From: Branchiostoma floridae
Taxonomy: Eukaryota > Chordata > Leptocardii > Amphioxiformes > Branchiostomatidae
NCBI RefSeq assembly: GCF_000003815.2
Contig: NC_049982.1
Span: 12,645,526-12,709,525 of the forward strand
Length of the DNA: 64,000 nt
Reading direction: 5' to 3'
Positions 12,249 to 26,900 of this stretch are shown in pieces; within the stretch, counting starts at the first letter, position 1; each line of letters starts with the position of its first letter. The translations under genes were made by a program, and so were the position numbers. The notes beneath the pieces are model-generated. The model worked only from the letters and a program-made list of their open reading frames with translations. It searched no databases and was not told the DNA's origin.

Positions 12249-15200
12249 GGACGCTTCCCAGACAGATTCGCACAAGGAAGGGGTAAATCACCCGGATGGC
12301 GTGATCACCGGACCAGGGGATGTAACCATGCGCCAGTCAAGTGTTTTGATGGTAGTGTGAACAATCCAGAGAAAGATCGCTGATAAAGAGAGGTGTACTC
12401 TTAAAAGCGAAATTATTTCCCGCCAATGAATAGAGTTAGGAATCTAGGAAATATTTGAAAGTTGATGTACGATGCATGAAATGTATGCAACTACTGAAAG
12501 TAATAAATTGTTTGGGATTAAGGGGGGCAGATGTAAAGATACAAAAAGTAGACACGCTTTACTTTTCGTTAAAAACATTGTCCTTTAAGGAACCTTGATA
12601 CGAGTAAAATAAGAATAATTTCTTGTTGGATAAAAAAGAATTCCTGATTCTAAATACTACTGTAGAAGTTACAGATACCAACAGCTATAAGAAATTTGAG
12701 TTGTGTGATATCGCGATCCAACCCGGTAATGTCTACAGCTACCCCAGCACATAAGCAACCATCGCCTGACCACGTTGCTATATAACTATAACTAATAACC
12801 TATAAGTATGCCCTGAATATGGTAGCGAAAGCAAACGGCGAAAGTATAACCTCTGTGGCAAAGAAAAAGAAGATGCATGGGTAACAGCGCCTATTTCTAC
12901 ACGTCACATTGACATCTAACAGTGCCCCTATATAACCAATGCACCGAATGTCAATGTAACAAAAATACACTTTGGTAATCACTGCAAAGCCTGTATACTA
13001 ACAATGTCAACGAAGCCATGTGAATGATGAAAGATTTCAGCGTCCGTTTGAGGTACAATACGGACGATCCATCCCAATGACACTGTGATGGCAGGCATGT
13101 TCAGCACCAGGGACAGCACCGCAGGCCGGCGGCTGGCGGGACCCATCCCACCGCCCGTTTGTTCCACATCTCCCGCGGCCCGGCGCCATTTCCCCACGGT
13201 GTTATCACTTTTATTACATCCACTTCATAATACCCCCTTATCAGCACGGGGAAATGTAAACAAAGGAACTACGGTGCAGTTCATTGTATTGTGATCATGG
13301 TGGGAAACAGACGTGGTATCTCTCCCCAAGCGGTAGCAGATGATAACACATTGTCTGTTCCGCATGCAGTGAATAGGGTTGGTTTCAGCCCAACTGATGA
13401 CGATTAGAGCTATCTGTACTGGTACTTACAACAATAACTACAGCATTTAGCCGTGTCATTAATATCAATGCGGAGTATGATAGATATGATACGTGTGTAA
13501 CCGTCATATAACTGGGTAAATATTGTACAAAATCAAGACACAAATACAACTGATTGAAACAACAAACGGGCCGTACCAACGCATGTACACGCCAGTAATC
13601 ATCATATGTTTCCACCAAATAAATTCTTAGGCCTCTCCAACTAGTCTACTACCTTTCGTGGTATAACTCGGTATGATACTCTAACGGTATTTCTTGTATT
13701 ACCTGAATATTGTTGTCGGGAAGTGTTTATTTTGTTTGCCGATCAGTTTGCACACTAAGAAAATAGACACTAAGCAGTCATCATGTGAAACGAGAAAAGG
13801 AAAGAGATCAACACATTCCTTTAAATCAATGACACAATATAAACTTTTTGTTAACAGTCGTTCGCAATAGAAGGCTAACACCAAATCTTTACATTTGGAA
13901 ACGAAAAAAAAAACATATTTGCGCGATGATGTAACTGCAATGCACAACGCCACTAATATGTGTCTTTTGAATGGTTTTTCAATCATTGCAATCGTACAAA
14001 TATGTTGCGCTGTACGGGTACTGTATAAACCAATTACGAGTGGAGTAACCTCGGAAGAATGGAACACTGGACAGACAGAATTAGAGACGATAAGCCGAGC
14101 TGGTGCCGTTATTACTGTAGTTAATTCCTGGCGAGGTCGGAGGTTGTAGAACAGTTCGACCCCTCCTGTTCTCCGTGCATCCATCTTAGCCGTACTTTCA
14201 AGTCACCTTTTGACACGCACGACTTTCCCATGGCGAGCTCTGATTGTGTTTTAGCGACGCATTGTTCCAATTTGGAAACACGACTTCGGGTTCAAACGCC
14301 TGGATTCTTCTTGACGTCAGTGGGCATTTTTGTAATCCACCAGCGCCTGGCAACTATTTGAAACAAAGCCATAGATTTAAGTCAAAATATTCTAGTTTTG
14401 ACTTTACTGTTTTTCTGTAATCGCTTGTTTTAGAGAACAACGTTTTGAAACTGTGTTGTTATAAGGCGCGCGGTCATGCTACCATGTTACCGGGATCTTG
14501 ATAGGCAATTTTCTAAAGCGGAGAGTGCTAAGTTAACCATAAATATCGTGATGTCAAGTATCGAATATTCACCAAAACAAAGGTCTGAAATATGGCAGAA
14601 ATCTGAGATGTGACGGACTGGTTGTCTGGTGTCAATGTATGCAGAATCGAACGTGACAAGAAACTGTACAGCAGTTAAATGAACGATTCGGCAAAGGCCA
14701 ACATATGAAAGGGTATCTAAATGTAAATATGACATGTAAAGACTACACAAGAACAATTGACTTCACTGACTGAGCATTGAAGTGTATAACGAATACTGAA
14801 GCTGTAGAGTGTTTTTTAAAACGTGGTTATGATCTTATGTCTCAGAATATTTCAGATACCATGAAACAGAATAGACCGGGAGTCACACGTCGCCTTGCAG
14901 ATGTATGGGACGAAACTACGGGGTAAGTATATCTTTTATATTTATGTATTGCTAGACAGCGTATATATGAAAAATCGAAAGAAGCTTAAAATGATTTTTA
15001 TTCGGTTATTTTGTTCCGTTCGCAATGCAAAAACCTTCGAAGAAGATTTTGCAACCATATATGTTTGGTTAAGTTACTAACGGTTATAAGATTTACATTG
15101 GATGTTGCAACGAATTTTAATCTCCTGACATCTAAAATAGTTTCATAAACTAAACTATAAATTCCAAAATAAAAGCACAAGTTATGACACTGTTGTAATC

Positions 15201-17751
15201 ATCCAAAAGATTTTTTTTCAAATCTATCTGTATGTTTTAAGAAGCGACGTCGACATTGCAGTGCCGCCACAAACCTGATTCACAACCATTTTCAGCACAC
15301 AGTGTCTGCGTTTCCCTAGTGAAAGTTTCCTCCGAAAATGAAGAAATGTGTTTGTCCACAGCAGTATTGTCCAGTGTGGTTTGGTTCTTGCAGATATTAC
15401 AGATGGAAAACGATAGCAACGGAAATGTGTTGCCAGTACTGCGTGTAGAAGGCGCTGATGTCTCTAGTGGTAATGTCGTAGTACCATCCATCTCTAGGAG
15501 ATGAAACGGTGTATACAGTGCGGTCTTTTTTGTTGACTCTTAGTTTTATGTTTCTTGGAAGAAGCATAGCAATGGATTTTCTGGAACGCTACCCGTCTTT
15601 GTGCCTGGGTTGTTGTGGATGTTCCCGAGATGACGGGGAAGGTGATGGATCCGTGCGGCGGTGGTGTCTGATCTGACGCGGACACGGCTTCGGAAACAAA
15701 CCGCCGACATGGAAGGAAAACACAACGGTAACAACGAAAAAAATATGAAAATGAAGATAGTCACCCGATAACATTGCTCCTGAAAATATAGAAAGTATAT
15801 ACATGCACACCACGATAGGATGACAATGAAGAAAAAAATGATATCATAGTCTTGTTTACACCAGAAACATCGTTTGTAAATGTAATGGTCTTAATATCCG
15901 TCTCTAGCAATCCGTCGACGTCGGCGGATATTTTGAGAGTATTGGAAAATTTTCATAAACAGTAGCAGGGAGACATATTAGTGCTCGGCCAGGGGATCCG
16001 TAAACCCAGAGAAATATTCCTTCTGCCAATGTATGGTGACTTTCTTCGTGACGTGTCGGATTTACCAGAAGAAATACATTCTGCAGCCACCAAACCAATA
16101 TATAAACACGCACTCCGTTATTTCTGATCATAAAGCTTTTCCATATAGTTTTCCATTTGATTTGGTCTCAGTTCTGTGTTTATTGCATTTGCACCTCTAA
16201 AACGACAACGAAAAAAGACGGGGAAAATCATGAAAATCGTCACATTAAGAGCATAAACCTACCCGGTCGTCTATAAAAGCCTGTGAATGATGTTTAGCTT
16301 ATCGACTCTGGATGTGATCGCCGCGTTTGACTCGCTAAACGAGTTATTCGTGTTGTCCCAAAGGTGTCTAATGGAGACCACTCAACATTTGTTCACCGGC
16401 AAATGTTTGTAGAATCAATACACGATGCTAACTCGCTCCATAATTCATATAATGATTGGATAAGACCTGGGTATTATCCAGATTTTATAGGGTATCATAA
16501 ACATAACACTGCGCTATGTAATCATGGCGCGGCGGCGCTAGCTGGGGAATTCCCTCACCAGTGGTAGCGGGAAACAGCCAATCCTGGTAAATGGTAGGGT
16601 TTGGTATTCCGAGCGTGTTAGAAGTCTGTTTTCCACTGCTTCTCCTCGTTATTTTGTGTTTTAATCACGGCAGGGAATGCGATTTTATAAATCGAGGGAA
16701 CGGGTCGTTGCGCCGGTCAAAAATCGATTATTTTTACGAGTTCGTTAGATGGAAAGATAGATATTCTGGCGCCTGGACCCCTAGACACGGAATTCTTCGC
16801 TCTACATCCCTAGAATTAAACAGTTTTCCTCGCCGTTTTATTGAGCGGTCTTCATTTTTTTCAAAAGAAATAGAGAAGGACATGACAAAATTACAAACCT
16901 GGCGCAAACCTCATTAAAGTTGTAGTCTCATAACGCAGGTTATCGATTTGAAGCCTGCAGAATGCCGATTTTTGGGACACGATGTATGAGTGTTTGCTTC
17001 ACCTACATGCTGACGAGCCCTCATTTCGCATGAAGCCTAAGATAAAGCACTGCCGACAGCGACATGACGAATGAGCGGACCTCCAGCGCTGCCCTTTTGT
17101 TGAGTTGGCTTTCTCGGCTCGTTCTTAAGCTCCAAGAAGAGGAACACTTGTTATTCCATGGGCGATTACGGGGGTGCGTTATGTAGGCGATGACAAATGC
17201 AGCTGCCTGCCATTTACAGTTTACATTCAGGGGGAGGCGAAGGTAAGGCAACAGCGAGCCCTGCTGTTCAAAGTAGCCGCTGCCATTGTCCCAGGCTTGG
17301 AAACACATATCAAAATTTTCCGCCCGCTAAATTGATCGGTTCAGGTGAAGAAGACAACAATAGACAAAACTGGGGGTGCAAGACCGTGTAATTAAAAAAT
17401 AAGAGCCCCGCCAGTAGATGAAAGTGCCGTAATGTCAGCGCGTAATACGGGTCCCTGGTCTTAAGCCTGCTCCGCTCGGACTTCAAGGCTCGCCCCGACA
17501 GCTCTTAAGTTCGTAAAGGGTTCGTCAAGATTCTGTACCACTGGTCTGACCTCAATAAAGGTCAAAGTACACACACGTTCATACCCTTTTCGAGGTGTTT
17601 CTCAAAAATGGTCGATTGACTGACCAGTGTAAAGAACAGACGACATTCAGGACCCTGAACATTCAGCAAGGGTAGCAAGCCTGAAGGTGATTGGTCAGAT
17701 CATTCTGAGATAATGAAAAAAAGCAGAAGAAAAAAGGTCCAATAGTGAAAT

Positions 17752-17821
17752 TTCCTTCCACCGGTGCCAGTATGTAGCTTTCAGTATAATACTGCTTGAA
17801 AGGTACATACTGGAGGAACGG
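17752..17821. repeat. Strong hairpin, microRNA-precursor-like
   Basis: The core stem pairs CCAGTATGTA (17767-17776) with TACATACTGG (17804-17813). After one mismatch the pairing continues, CTTTCA with TGAAAG. The loop is about 13 bases and includes the self-complementary CAGTATAATACTG. Short outer complementarity (TTCC with GGAA) extends the stem. The paired length and single mismatch suit a Drosha/Dicer substrate. It is not recognised as a known microRNA family, and either strand could be the functional one. Confidence 0.45.
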
Positions 17822-20382
17822 TATAACTTTTTAGATGCCCACAGGGAGTTTAGGTGAAATGCATGTATGGTTTTCTGTGTACCCGTTATACATATACAGC
17901 GCTATATAAACGCTATACGGCTTGCGTACAGACCGTGAACGTTTGTACGAATGAGTCATCGCTGTATATAAATGTCTATGTAGGATGATAACAGCTTTTG
18001 TAGGTACGCGCTTCGGTCGTAGTTCTGAATCACAATAATGAACTAAGTTTGCCGAAAAAGCGACAACAACGGCGCAACAACGATGCAGTGTTTCGGAGTA
18101 TCTACCACATCTTATCGGTATCTTAACAATACATGAACATTTTTGGGGGATGAGAACAGCTGCCAGAACAAAGCGAAGGCGTTGAACGATATCAAAGTTT
18201 TGGAAACAGATCAACATGGCGGCGCACTGCTGGTGCCCCCCTCCCCACTAGCTGGAGGCTACGCGTTCTTAACCAGCTGACGCCCCAACAGGAGTAGTTT
18301 AAGTTTTGATGAAGCGTGAAGAGTTTACCCCGGACATCTGTTCGTACAAGGCGCTGAGTTAATAACAGGTTGTTCCTGCCTTAAGCTTGTGGAATAATCT
18401 TTGAAATGTGATACTGTAGAAAAAACAGATGCACTCCAAAAGTGTTTGGCCATGCTTTCCATCTTTTGTAACAACTGTTTGAACAAAAAAGCGTTTAACT
18501 ACTAGCATAACACATATTCAAGACATATATATGAGATACATATAGACAATTTGGAAGGAAATTATTCTGAGGTAGAGTATTAATGCGTGCGTTACGTTTT
18601 AGTGTAAGGCATAAGTTTTAAGGCCAGAAGTATAGCTTGCCAATGACTGGTTAGGGTCATTTATGTTGGCAATTGTATCTTGTAAAAGGTTTGATCACGG
18701 CATTTCAACCTAAACTTGTAATACGAAAAGCACACCCAAACTGTGCGCAGCTCTTTGTAGACAATATATCTACATGTTCTAGCTGCGACTGAGTCCCAAC
18801 CCGGGATTACCTCAATTAGTACCATTTTGCTTTTTACCGAAATTGTTGCTTATTAAATTGACTTTACTGGAATCCCCTTGGGCAAAATTATCCTGAAACG
18901 AAGTTGACTCATAAACACATTACCTTTACAAAGTTAGGCGTAATTGTGTTGATGTTTAGTGAACTATTTTTTTTGCAATGGCTGAAAGAAAGAAAAAAAT
19001 GCTGTCATCGTTGTTGATGATTTATCAAAGTTTTTCATCTGTTTAATCGTTTGGAAGTCAGATTCCTGCTGTGAGAAAAATTAAGCGAAGGACACTCGGA
19101 CAGACGACACGCGCCAAATGGTACCCAGGTCCACAATATGGGCAATATTCCCAAACCTCCCGGCGGTCTTTGTTCCAGGGGACGACCCATGGATTTACAA
19201 TTTCTATGAACCAGTGCTGCAGAATTTAACACCTCATACTTAACCGTCACAGCGCTCTTTCATGTGCATGTGTGGCAAATGCGCATTGTGCAATGTTCTG
19301 TTTAGCACATCTTAGAGGTTATCTTAAATCGGGTGAAACCGGCTTATAGTCCATATTACCGAATTGTAGAAGAGATGGTTTGGACTTAATGTCAGTTACT
19401 ATTGGACGTGCCCCAACACCGACAAAAACACAAAGAAATCGTTGGAGCAAGCATACACTAATGATGTGCACATTTTCATCTCATTTGAATTAAAATTTCC
19501 TCTACAACTCATTGAATCTAAACATGGTTTTATCTCTTGGTTTACCAGGGAAGCAGTCAATTGGATACTGAAATGATTCACCTGTTTGGAGACAGAAAAT
19601 ATTTCATCATCCTTTTATCAATTATTTGAGACAATTCTTATATGAATGACAACACGATATTAGCAAAACTAAAATCCTACTCTATATATTGCAGCTTTAC
19701 TAGAAGGAGAACTGCTGGAAGAATTATTTAACGGATTCCCTTTGAGCGTATAATTAATGTGTTATGTACTTAAGTCGTATTTATAATATGTCATAATATA
19801 AGCTACAGCTTTTTCACTTCCAAGGAAAATACGCAGGATAAAAGAAAGTGTACAAGTTTCCATTTTGGCTTCGGGCAGAATGCGGTGTGAATAATAGCTG
19901 TCTTCTGTTGAAAGCATAGTTTTAAATCATACGATGAGAATGCCGTCGATAGTTTTCCTTTTCGTCATGCTTTGGAAAACGAAGAATCAAAAGGCGTAAC
20001 AAGAGAAGTTCTGTCGTGATTCTATCCTTAATGTGAGACAAAGACTAGACAAAGCTACGTTATCCGCACAGTTTCAGTGCTGTCAGATTAGGACAATACA
20101 GCCTCGTTTGTCGTCAGGAAAGTTCAAAAGGGTTAAAGAGATCAAGCCTCCTACTAATCCCACCAATCATCGCCAATTCTTCCCCAACTTTTTGTTTTGG
20201 GCCGGTCTGTCAGCTTCGTGGATGGGCGGCTAGTTTGTAGCCGCAAACGAGCAGAACTTGAAAGGAAAGGCTTCTCCAGTTCGGCCGTATCAAAGAGAGC
20301 CCGTTCCAACTGATGCTGAGACCTCCAACCCACAACAAGAGAGTCGGCTCTTTTGAAGAAAGAGAAACTTTTAGAATAGCAA

Positions 20383-20431
20383 AACAATCAATTTGTTCTC
20401 ATGCAAATTTATGCTAATGATTGATCACGTG
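20383..20431. promoter_or_regulatory. Candidate enhancer cluster (SOX, POU, PBX/HOX, E-box sites)
   Basis: Within 49 bases there is a SOX-like AACAAT (20383-20388), a POU octamer ATGCAAAT (20401-20408), an octamer-like ATGCTAAT (20411-20418), a PBX/HOX-like TGATTGAT (20418-20425) and an E-box CACGTG (20426-20431). Such close packing is typical of neural enhancers and this lies between two genes. No functional evidence is available from sequence alone. Confidence 0.35.
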
Positions 20432-23400
20432 ACGATCTGACAAGCCTGCGTTTTACTTGAAATGACGTATGTTCTTTGCAGCTCGCAACGTTAAAAAAGT
20501 CCTGTGCATTAGAAAGGAAGATGAATTGGTAAAAAAAACAGCGACATTTTGTGGTAGGGTTGAACCATACATCACTGAGGATAAAATGATGACTTTTCTT
20601 TATAGATTGGGTTTCAGTCGGTGTTGTGGAGGGTTCCAGCTGGGGCTAGTACGCTTCAAAAGTTTGGTGACACCGATTGAAGGGAAATAATGGAGGCGGC
20701 TTCTGTGGTGAAATATCACAGAGTCGCTTATTCATCTAATCTCATGGTATGTCGAACAATGTAATGGACACAGATCGGGAAATACAGAGACAAGTACCAC
20801 AAACATTGTGACATCCACAAATAGTCACCACCGGTCACAGCGAAATCAAGAACAAGCACTGCCACCTTTCAGTGAACTTTCAAGCAGCACGTTTGTGTAG
20901 CTATCACTTACACCGATCTCTCCTCCATATCCACGGACTCTGAGAGGAGATTGTGTGAGTCAGTTTGATACATTGTTGCGTCTGGAACAGTTTGTCAGAC
21001 TCAGTTGTAAGTAGGCTGCAGTATCAGGGAGGTCAGGTATGATGGATCCATTGAAATATATGCAGGAAATAAAAAGGACAGACCCGTTATGAATACATGA
21101 ACAAAGTGTTACTTTTACTGACGTATGATTTTTATAGACTACATATGTTTGGTCATCTCTAATTTCGTCTTTGAACTCGATAAACTTCTCTCCAAAGACA
21201 CTTAACGCACACACTTCTCAGATCTCAGTTCAGCTCATCAGATACTAGTAGTACTAGTACCCAATAAACATAACGTTCTCTTGAATTCCAAAATGGATTA
21301 GAAATATTTTTTTGCATCTATTTGTACTTAACACACAGTTAAGTTGCCCAGAATGTTCTATACCAAGACATTCATTGAATTCTATGGTAGTTGTAAAAGT
21401 TATACATCTGTACTTTATGAATCAGGGTGATGAAGTACAAAAATATTACAGAAGAACATCGGGAGGACGGGAATCGGATAGAGCCAGTGTTACCGAGATG
21501 CTGCCTAATGTATTGGTACATGTTTCATTATAATATTCACCAGTTTGTTAACCCTGACCATGGTATACTGACTTCGTTTTTGGCATATCATCCTCTTCAT
21601 AACTGTATGTTTCACGTGTCAGCAAACTGGAATCTTGCAATATTTATGGCGCTGAATCTTTCCAAACCGTTAGAATTCTCATTCTGAGCGTACACCAGCG
21701 TATCTATATCTATAAATTGACAGCAAATTACCGTTGATGAATTTTCATAAACAACAGATCATTCGAACTAAGCCTATAGCTTTATTCAGATGGATTTGTG
21801 TGATGTCACACGTGCCACAAATAAGAACCTGAACTCATAGAATATTACAATAAAAGACATAAAAATTACCACGATATGCCGCCCAATGAGTTGCTTCTGA
21901 ACCATTTTCTCGTTCCAACATGTTGCGTTTATTCGCTTTAAATAAATTCGTTGTTATATGGGAAGAGAAATATGTCGAAACTCAAGGAAATATAACATAA
22001 ACGAATGTATTTGCATAGACTTGAAATTTTAGCTCTATACATACACGCATTTGTTGTTTTGTTCGGGAAAGAGGTAAGTAACAAAGTATTATTCACATGA
22101 AAGCTTTTTATGAATGATTCTATGTTGCCCAACACTGACCTTCCTTTTTTCGATAGGATAATGCGGTTGAGGCCAAATATCTGAGGGCAGAATCACAACC
22201 ACAATGTCGCTGATTGCCGGTCCCATGTGGGTTTCCGTTTCCCATTTCCGAACTTTTTTGATAGAAATGTGTGATAGATTGCCCGGAAGGACGAAGGAAA
22301 CGCCATAATTTCACTAAAGCAGATAGATACAAGATTATCCCTCACCCCTCAGGTTCAAGGATGGAACCTCTGCTGACTTTCGGAAACCCATAAACATCGC
22401 CTTGCTCGGGGTCAGGGAGGAAAAATTCAAATTCAGCGGACCTCCAGGTGATTTGTCAGTCCGTCTGACGTATTGGGGCACCGCAGATCAATTGACGATG
22501 ATGAACGCGGGCCAGAATAACTCTTACTCGGCGCTTTTTCCGACCAGGTTGTCGATTGAATGTGGCCCCGTGATAAATTTGCCCCATTGTTGTTGTCATC
22601 GCGATGTGATATCGCGAGAAATCGATCATCCATGGGGGAGACCTTTGACACCTGCCGTGCACTTTCACTGTGGGCAGATGATGTGGTGGGGAGGGGGGCA
22701 GTGTTAACCGCCAAGGGGAATGGAGTGCTTCTGATATGAAAATGTTATACTGACAGGTTATCTGGAATAATGCAGAAAGGTTGAATTGATCAATAGTTGG
22801 AAATATCATTCAGTGCACCTGGGAGGTATATTATTGCGATACATGTAGTTTGTAGTCTTATAATATTATGCCTTTACATAAAAGAGACTACTGGACTTTT
22901 TATTGAACGAAAAGCACAAATAAAAGTACATGTTCAGGAGAATGAAATACACGAGACACCACCATACCAGGCCATAGGAAAATTCATTTGCAACATTGAC
23001 CAGAACGGTTACTTTTAAAGTTACTTTTCCACAGAACATCTAAAACCCCGCCATGAGATGGCAACGGCTAGCGTTTCACAATGTCCCCTAGCGATGCTTA
23101 GAAAATAAGCAGGGCGGCACACATGTAAGTGAGAGTTTTGCCTTTGCATCCCATTCCTTATCTTATAGTGCAGTGTATATGATTGACGACTCAATTACAA
23201 CATATAAACGTCTTCAGAGTTTTTTGATGGCTGTAGTTTTTATTGGATGTTTTTGTTGCTCATAACCATGGTCCTCAATACTTTGCCGTGAACGGTAGTC
23301 CATGGACTGTTAATCCTGCAAGAAACGCCTTCAAGAATTCCAAAGACGTTATTATGGTTGGACGCGGTAATAAAATATTTCACCGCAGCATCTTTAGTTG

Positions 23401-23658
23401 TATTCGGGAGAATAAAATCTATCGCGTGTGAGACAGAACACCCGGCATTATTGGATTCATAAAACATAGTTACCACTTCCTGCAGTAGGATAGCTTTGTT
23501 GGATGACTTTTGGAACCTTTGCAAGAAGGTTGTTCAAAGGTTCATGAAGCCGGACCACTGAATTCATGATGGATGTGAGAGACGGAATATAGATATTTGA
23601 TGGGCTTTGAGCTGGCGAGGACAAGGATATTAATGCTCGATTAGAGTAGACTCTGTTC

Positions 23659-23996
23659 ACCCTGGAAACCAGACTTTTAGCCAGAGCCAGCAGAGAATTT
23701 GTTCGGCAGCCAAGGCAGGTGTTTTCGAGGGCACCCAGGGTGAGAGTTTGTATGACTCCTCCCAGAGTGCCTCTCTAACGGGTCCTCGGGAAAACCTAGT
23801 CTCTACCAGACGCTGGAAAACCGTAGAAATGGAACAAATAGAGGAGCTAGGGAACAGTGCGCAGAAGTCCTCTATTTGTTCCATTTCTACGGTTATCCAG
23901 CGACCCGGAGTCTGGTAGATAGAGACTAGGGAAAACCTGCCTTGGCTGCCAAACAAATTCTCTGCCGGCCCTGGTTACACGTCTGGTTTCTAGGGT
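23659..23996. mobile_element. Foldback / MITE-like element with long terminal inverted repeats
   Basis: The ends are inverted: CCTGGAAACCAGAC near 23661 pairs with GTCTGGTTTCTAGG near 23981. The complementarity continues inward through GGCAGCCAAGGCAGG and CCTGCCTTGGCTGCC. The inner arms 23795-23845 and 23868-23930 are almost perfectly complementary around a 22-base loop. The left arm carries about 75 extra bases (23719-23794). There is no transposase, so this is a nonautonomous element. No clear target-site duplication was found. Confidence 0.75.
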
Positions 23997-26900
23997 AGTA
24001 GATGTTCAAGAGGCGAGAGCTGGGCACCAGATGAGGTGAAGAATACTCACAAGATGTCAAGATCCTTTAAACCTCTAATTTGACAATGACCAAAGTGTAT
24101 TTTGCTGTCCAAGAAAGCATGTGTCTTTCTAGAACAGAATGAAAAGCTACCGAGATATGGGGAAGCTAATAAAGTGACACAAAATAAAACATACTCCAGT
24201 CAGGCTATCATTGACCAGGTAGAACAGTAGCAACAACAAAGGCACTCCTTCCTAATATAATCCTATGAAGTCACCAGCACTACTTTCTACACTCGTTCAA
24301 TAGTGATAAGTCAGTATTACACATCCAATGTCTTTCCCGTTGTATTCTTCCCAACAGAAGACAGCAAATGTAGCTGTAAGCCGCACCAAAGTTAGTTTAT
24401 TCATCATCGCACCCGAGCAAGTCTATACATATCATGCAGTGAAATCCGCGGTATAAGGTAATACTCCTGCCCAATCCTCAGCGACGCGAAGAAAGCCGAT
24501 CAGTAATCGCGTGTTATACATCACTCGTTACAAGTCTCCCTAATAAACTTCACGCCTGATACCTCGCCTCTGGGATCAAGATTCGCATCATATCGCGATC
24601 AGCAAAAAGCCAGGACATTAACGGCTTAATTACGTCGACAAGAGTGAAAAATGAAGCCTTCCTGCGCGCCGATGCCGACATTACGGATGAGTAATTCGCC
24701 CCATTTGTCTCATAAAAAGATCATATCGACTCCCAGAGTCTTATTATTTCCTTAAGCTCCTTTAACCCATTCTCAGCAGTGTAGATGCGAGTGGTTATGG
24801 ATGCGAATGGTAGGCACCAGAGAAGTGGGTGTTCACGATGCTGATTTATTACGTAAGAACAGCATAACATTATGGAAACAACACGAGAGGAGGTTAAAAG
24901 AAAATTGTAAGTGGGGGTGGGAGATAGACTTGACGGCCGCGAATATATAGGATACAGCCATAGTCTAATCCATATGTGTGTTAAATTTTGCTTTTAGCTC
25001 TCATGGTGTGGAAATTTGTAAGATCATGTAATGTAATGATGAGAACATACAACTTCATACTTCATGTGTGCGAGTGGTGAGATCTGTTTTCTCATGGAGG
25101 GAGAGGCCGTACATGTACACTAAATATCATGGAAACCCGTCGTTCTGTTGTTCTCATTGAAAAAACACTGCAGTTCCAGAACAAGCTGCTAGCTAGAGGA
25201 CGCAAACACACACCATTTCTTCCTTACCTAACACGCTATATGCCACCAAGAAATCAAGGCCATAGCACATCTATGTCAAACGACAAAAATGACAGTTATG
25301 CTGCAGTACCAAGCCACATAAGGGCCCAAAATTGACATTGACCTTCGTCTTCTCAACACAGATCCACCAAATATCATTACCAGAGGTTCTTCAGTTCTGA
25401 TGACTACAAAAAATCGGAAACACAAAACAAACACACACACAGAGACAGACACCCACACCCATCTATTTCTCGATGTTTCATTGCAATAATTATTAATAGT
25501 AGACGTTTACTGTATCGAATGAAAGAAGACGGTTATCGGTAAGAAATTGGTTTTGAATGCATAAGGCTTCAATGTGTCATGAAACAGTCTTACAGCGTCA
25601 TCTAGTGATCTGAAGAGGAAGTGCACCACCATGGTGGCGTCTGTAGATTATATAGAGACTTGCATGAAGAGATATTTCTAAAAGACAGGCAAGCAGCATC
25701 TACCAAGAGGATGGAGTTGGGAAAAACAAGCAGGAATACCATGGCGTTTATATGGCAAATATGCTGCCATGTATTGAACTGTTACCAAGTGGTATTGGCC
25801 CACCCAGCGACAGTCACGTTTCTCTTGTTGTACATTAAAAGCGTTATCAACAGCAGTTTTAGTTGGAACTGATCATACTGGTAATGATGGTACATTCCAT
25901 GTGTGTGTAAAATGGTAATGTTGAATTATTGAGCCGAAAAATCAATGATAGAAAACTCTATACCTTTTTTGTACCTAACCCCACTAGCTTCATCAAGATT
26001 CCAGACAAGATTCAAGATATTAATGTTTGAGCAACTGAATGTGATCTAGAATCATCGCAAAAGCGGACATCCACCTCTCCACCGGCTGAACACGCCAAAA
26101 CCGAAACTTAGACGTACGTAACATAGTGTGATATAGTGGTAATGCAGCAGATTTTATTGACATTTCTTTTGAACTATGATATGGTCATCATGACGTCTCA
26201 GATAGATGTACACTCTTGCATGTGCCATCACATGAAACCTCGGGATGAATTCTTTGTAGTTCTTATCAAGTGGATAGAAATCCCATCATCTGCTATATTG
26301 AACTGATCAGTCTCCCTGCATCAATACCATCACATGTCGCTAGGAGGCGATTCACAACAGCCGGGGAACGATTAGGTCAATACCTTCGCAAATGAGTTGA
26401 TGTTTTCAGTAAGGTTTGTAATTGGTCAAAGCAACTTAAGACTCTAAGCAGATGCTAAACTCCGGATTCCCTACTACACTGCATTGGTTAATAGTGCCTG
26501 GTTTTATAATAAACCTGGACAAAAATGGAAACGGCAATTGGATCTAAATCATGCGAATTAGGAGCTAGATTGCTTAATTGATAAAGGAAGTTTATAGATT
26601 CACTGCCTTCTATGATAGGACTCTGAAAGTTGTGACATATGTGACCGGTGTAAAGTGGAATATCGATAAATACAATAGAACCCTGACTGATACATAAGTG
26701 TGTGTTTTAGGTCTATGCCTGCTATTCACAGTGTTGTCTATAGTTATTGGCACGTGATTTTGTAAAATCAACGATATTCAGAGGTGCCACTGTTTGAGTG
26801 TACTCTGCAATGATTTGTTGAATAGAGATACTCAAAAAATTTACATAAGTGCTACTATAGCTTTCATAGCTAAGATGAGTCTTTCATACTTTACACAACT

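Noticed and set aside
22402-22707. Open frames on both strands in a GC-richer block
   Set aside because: Similar-length frames on opposite strands indicate composition rather than coding. No domain or splice sites were seen.
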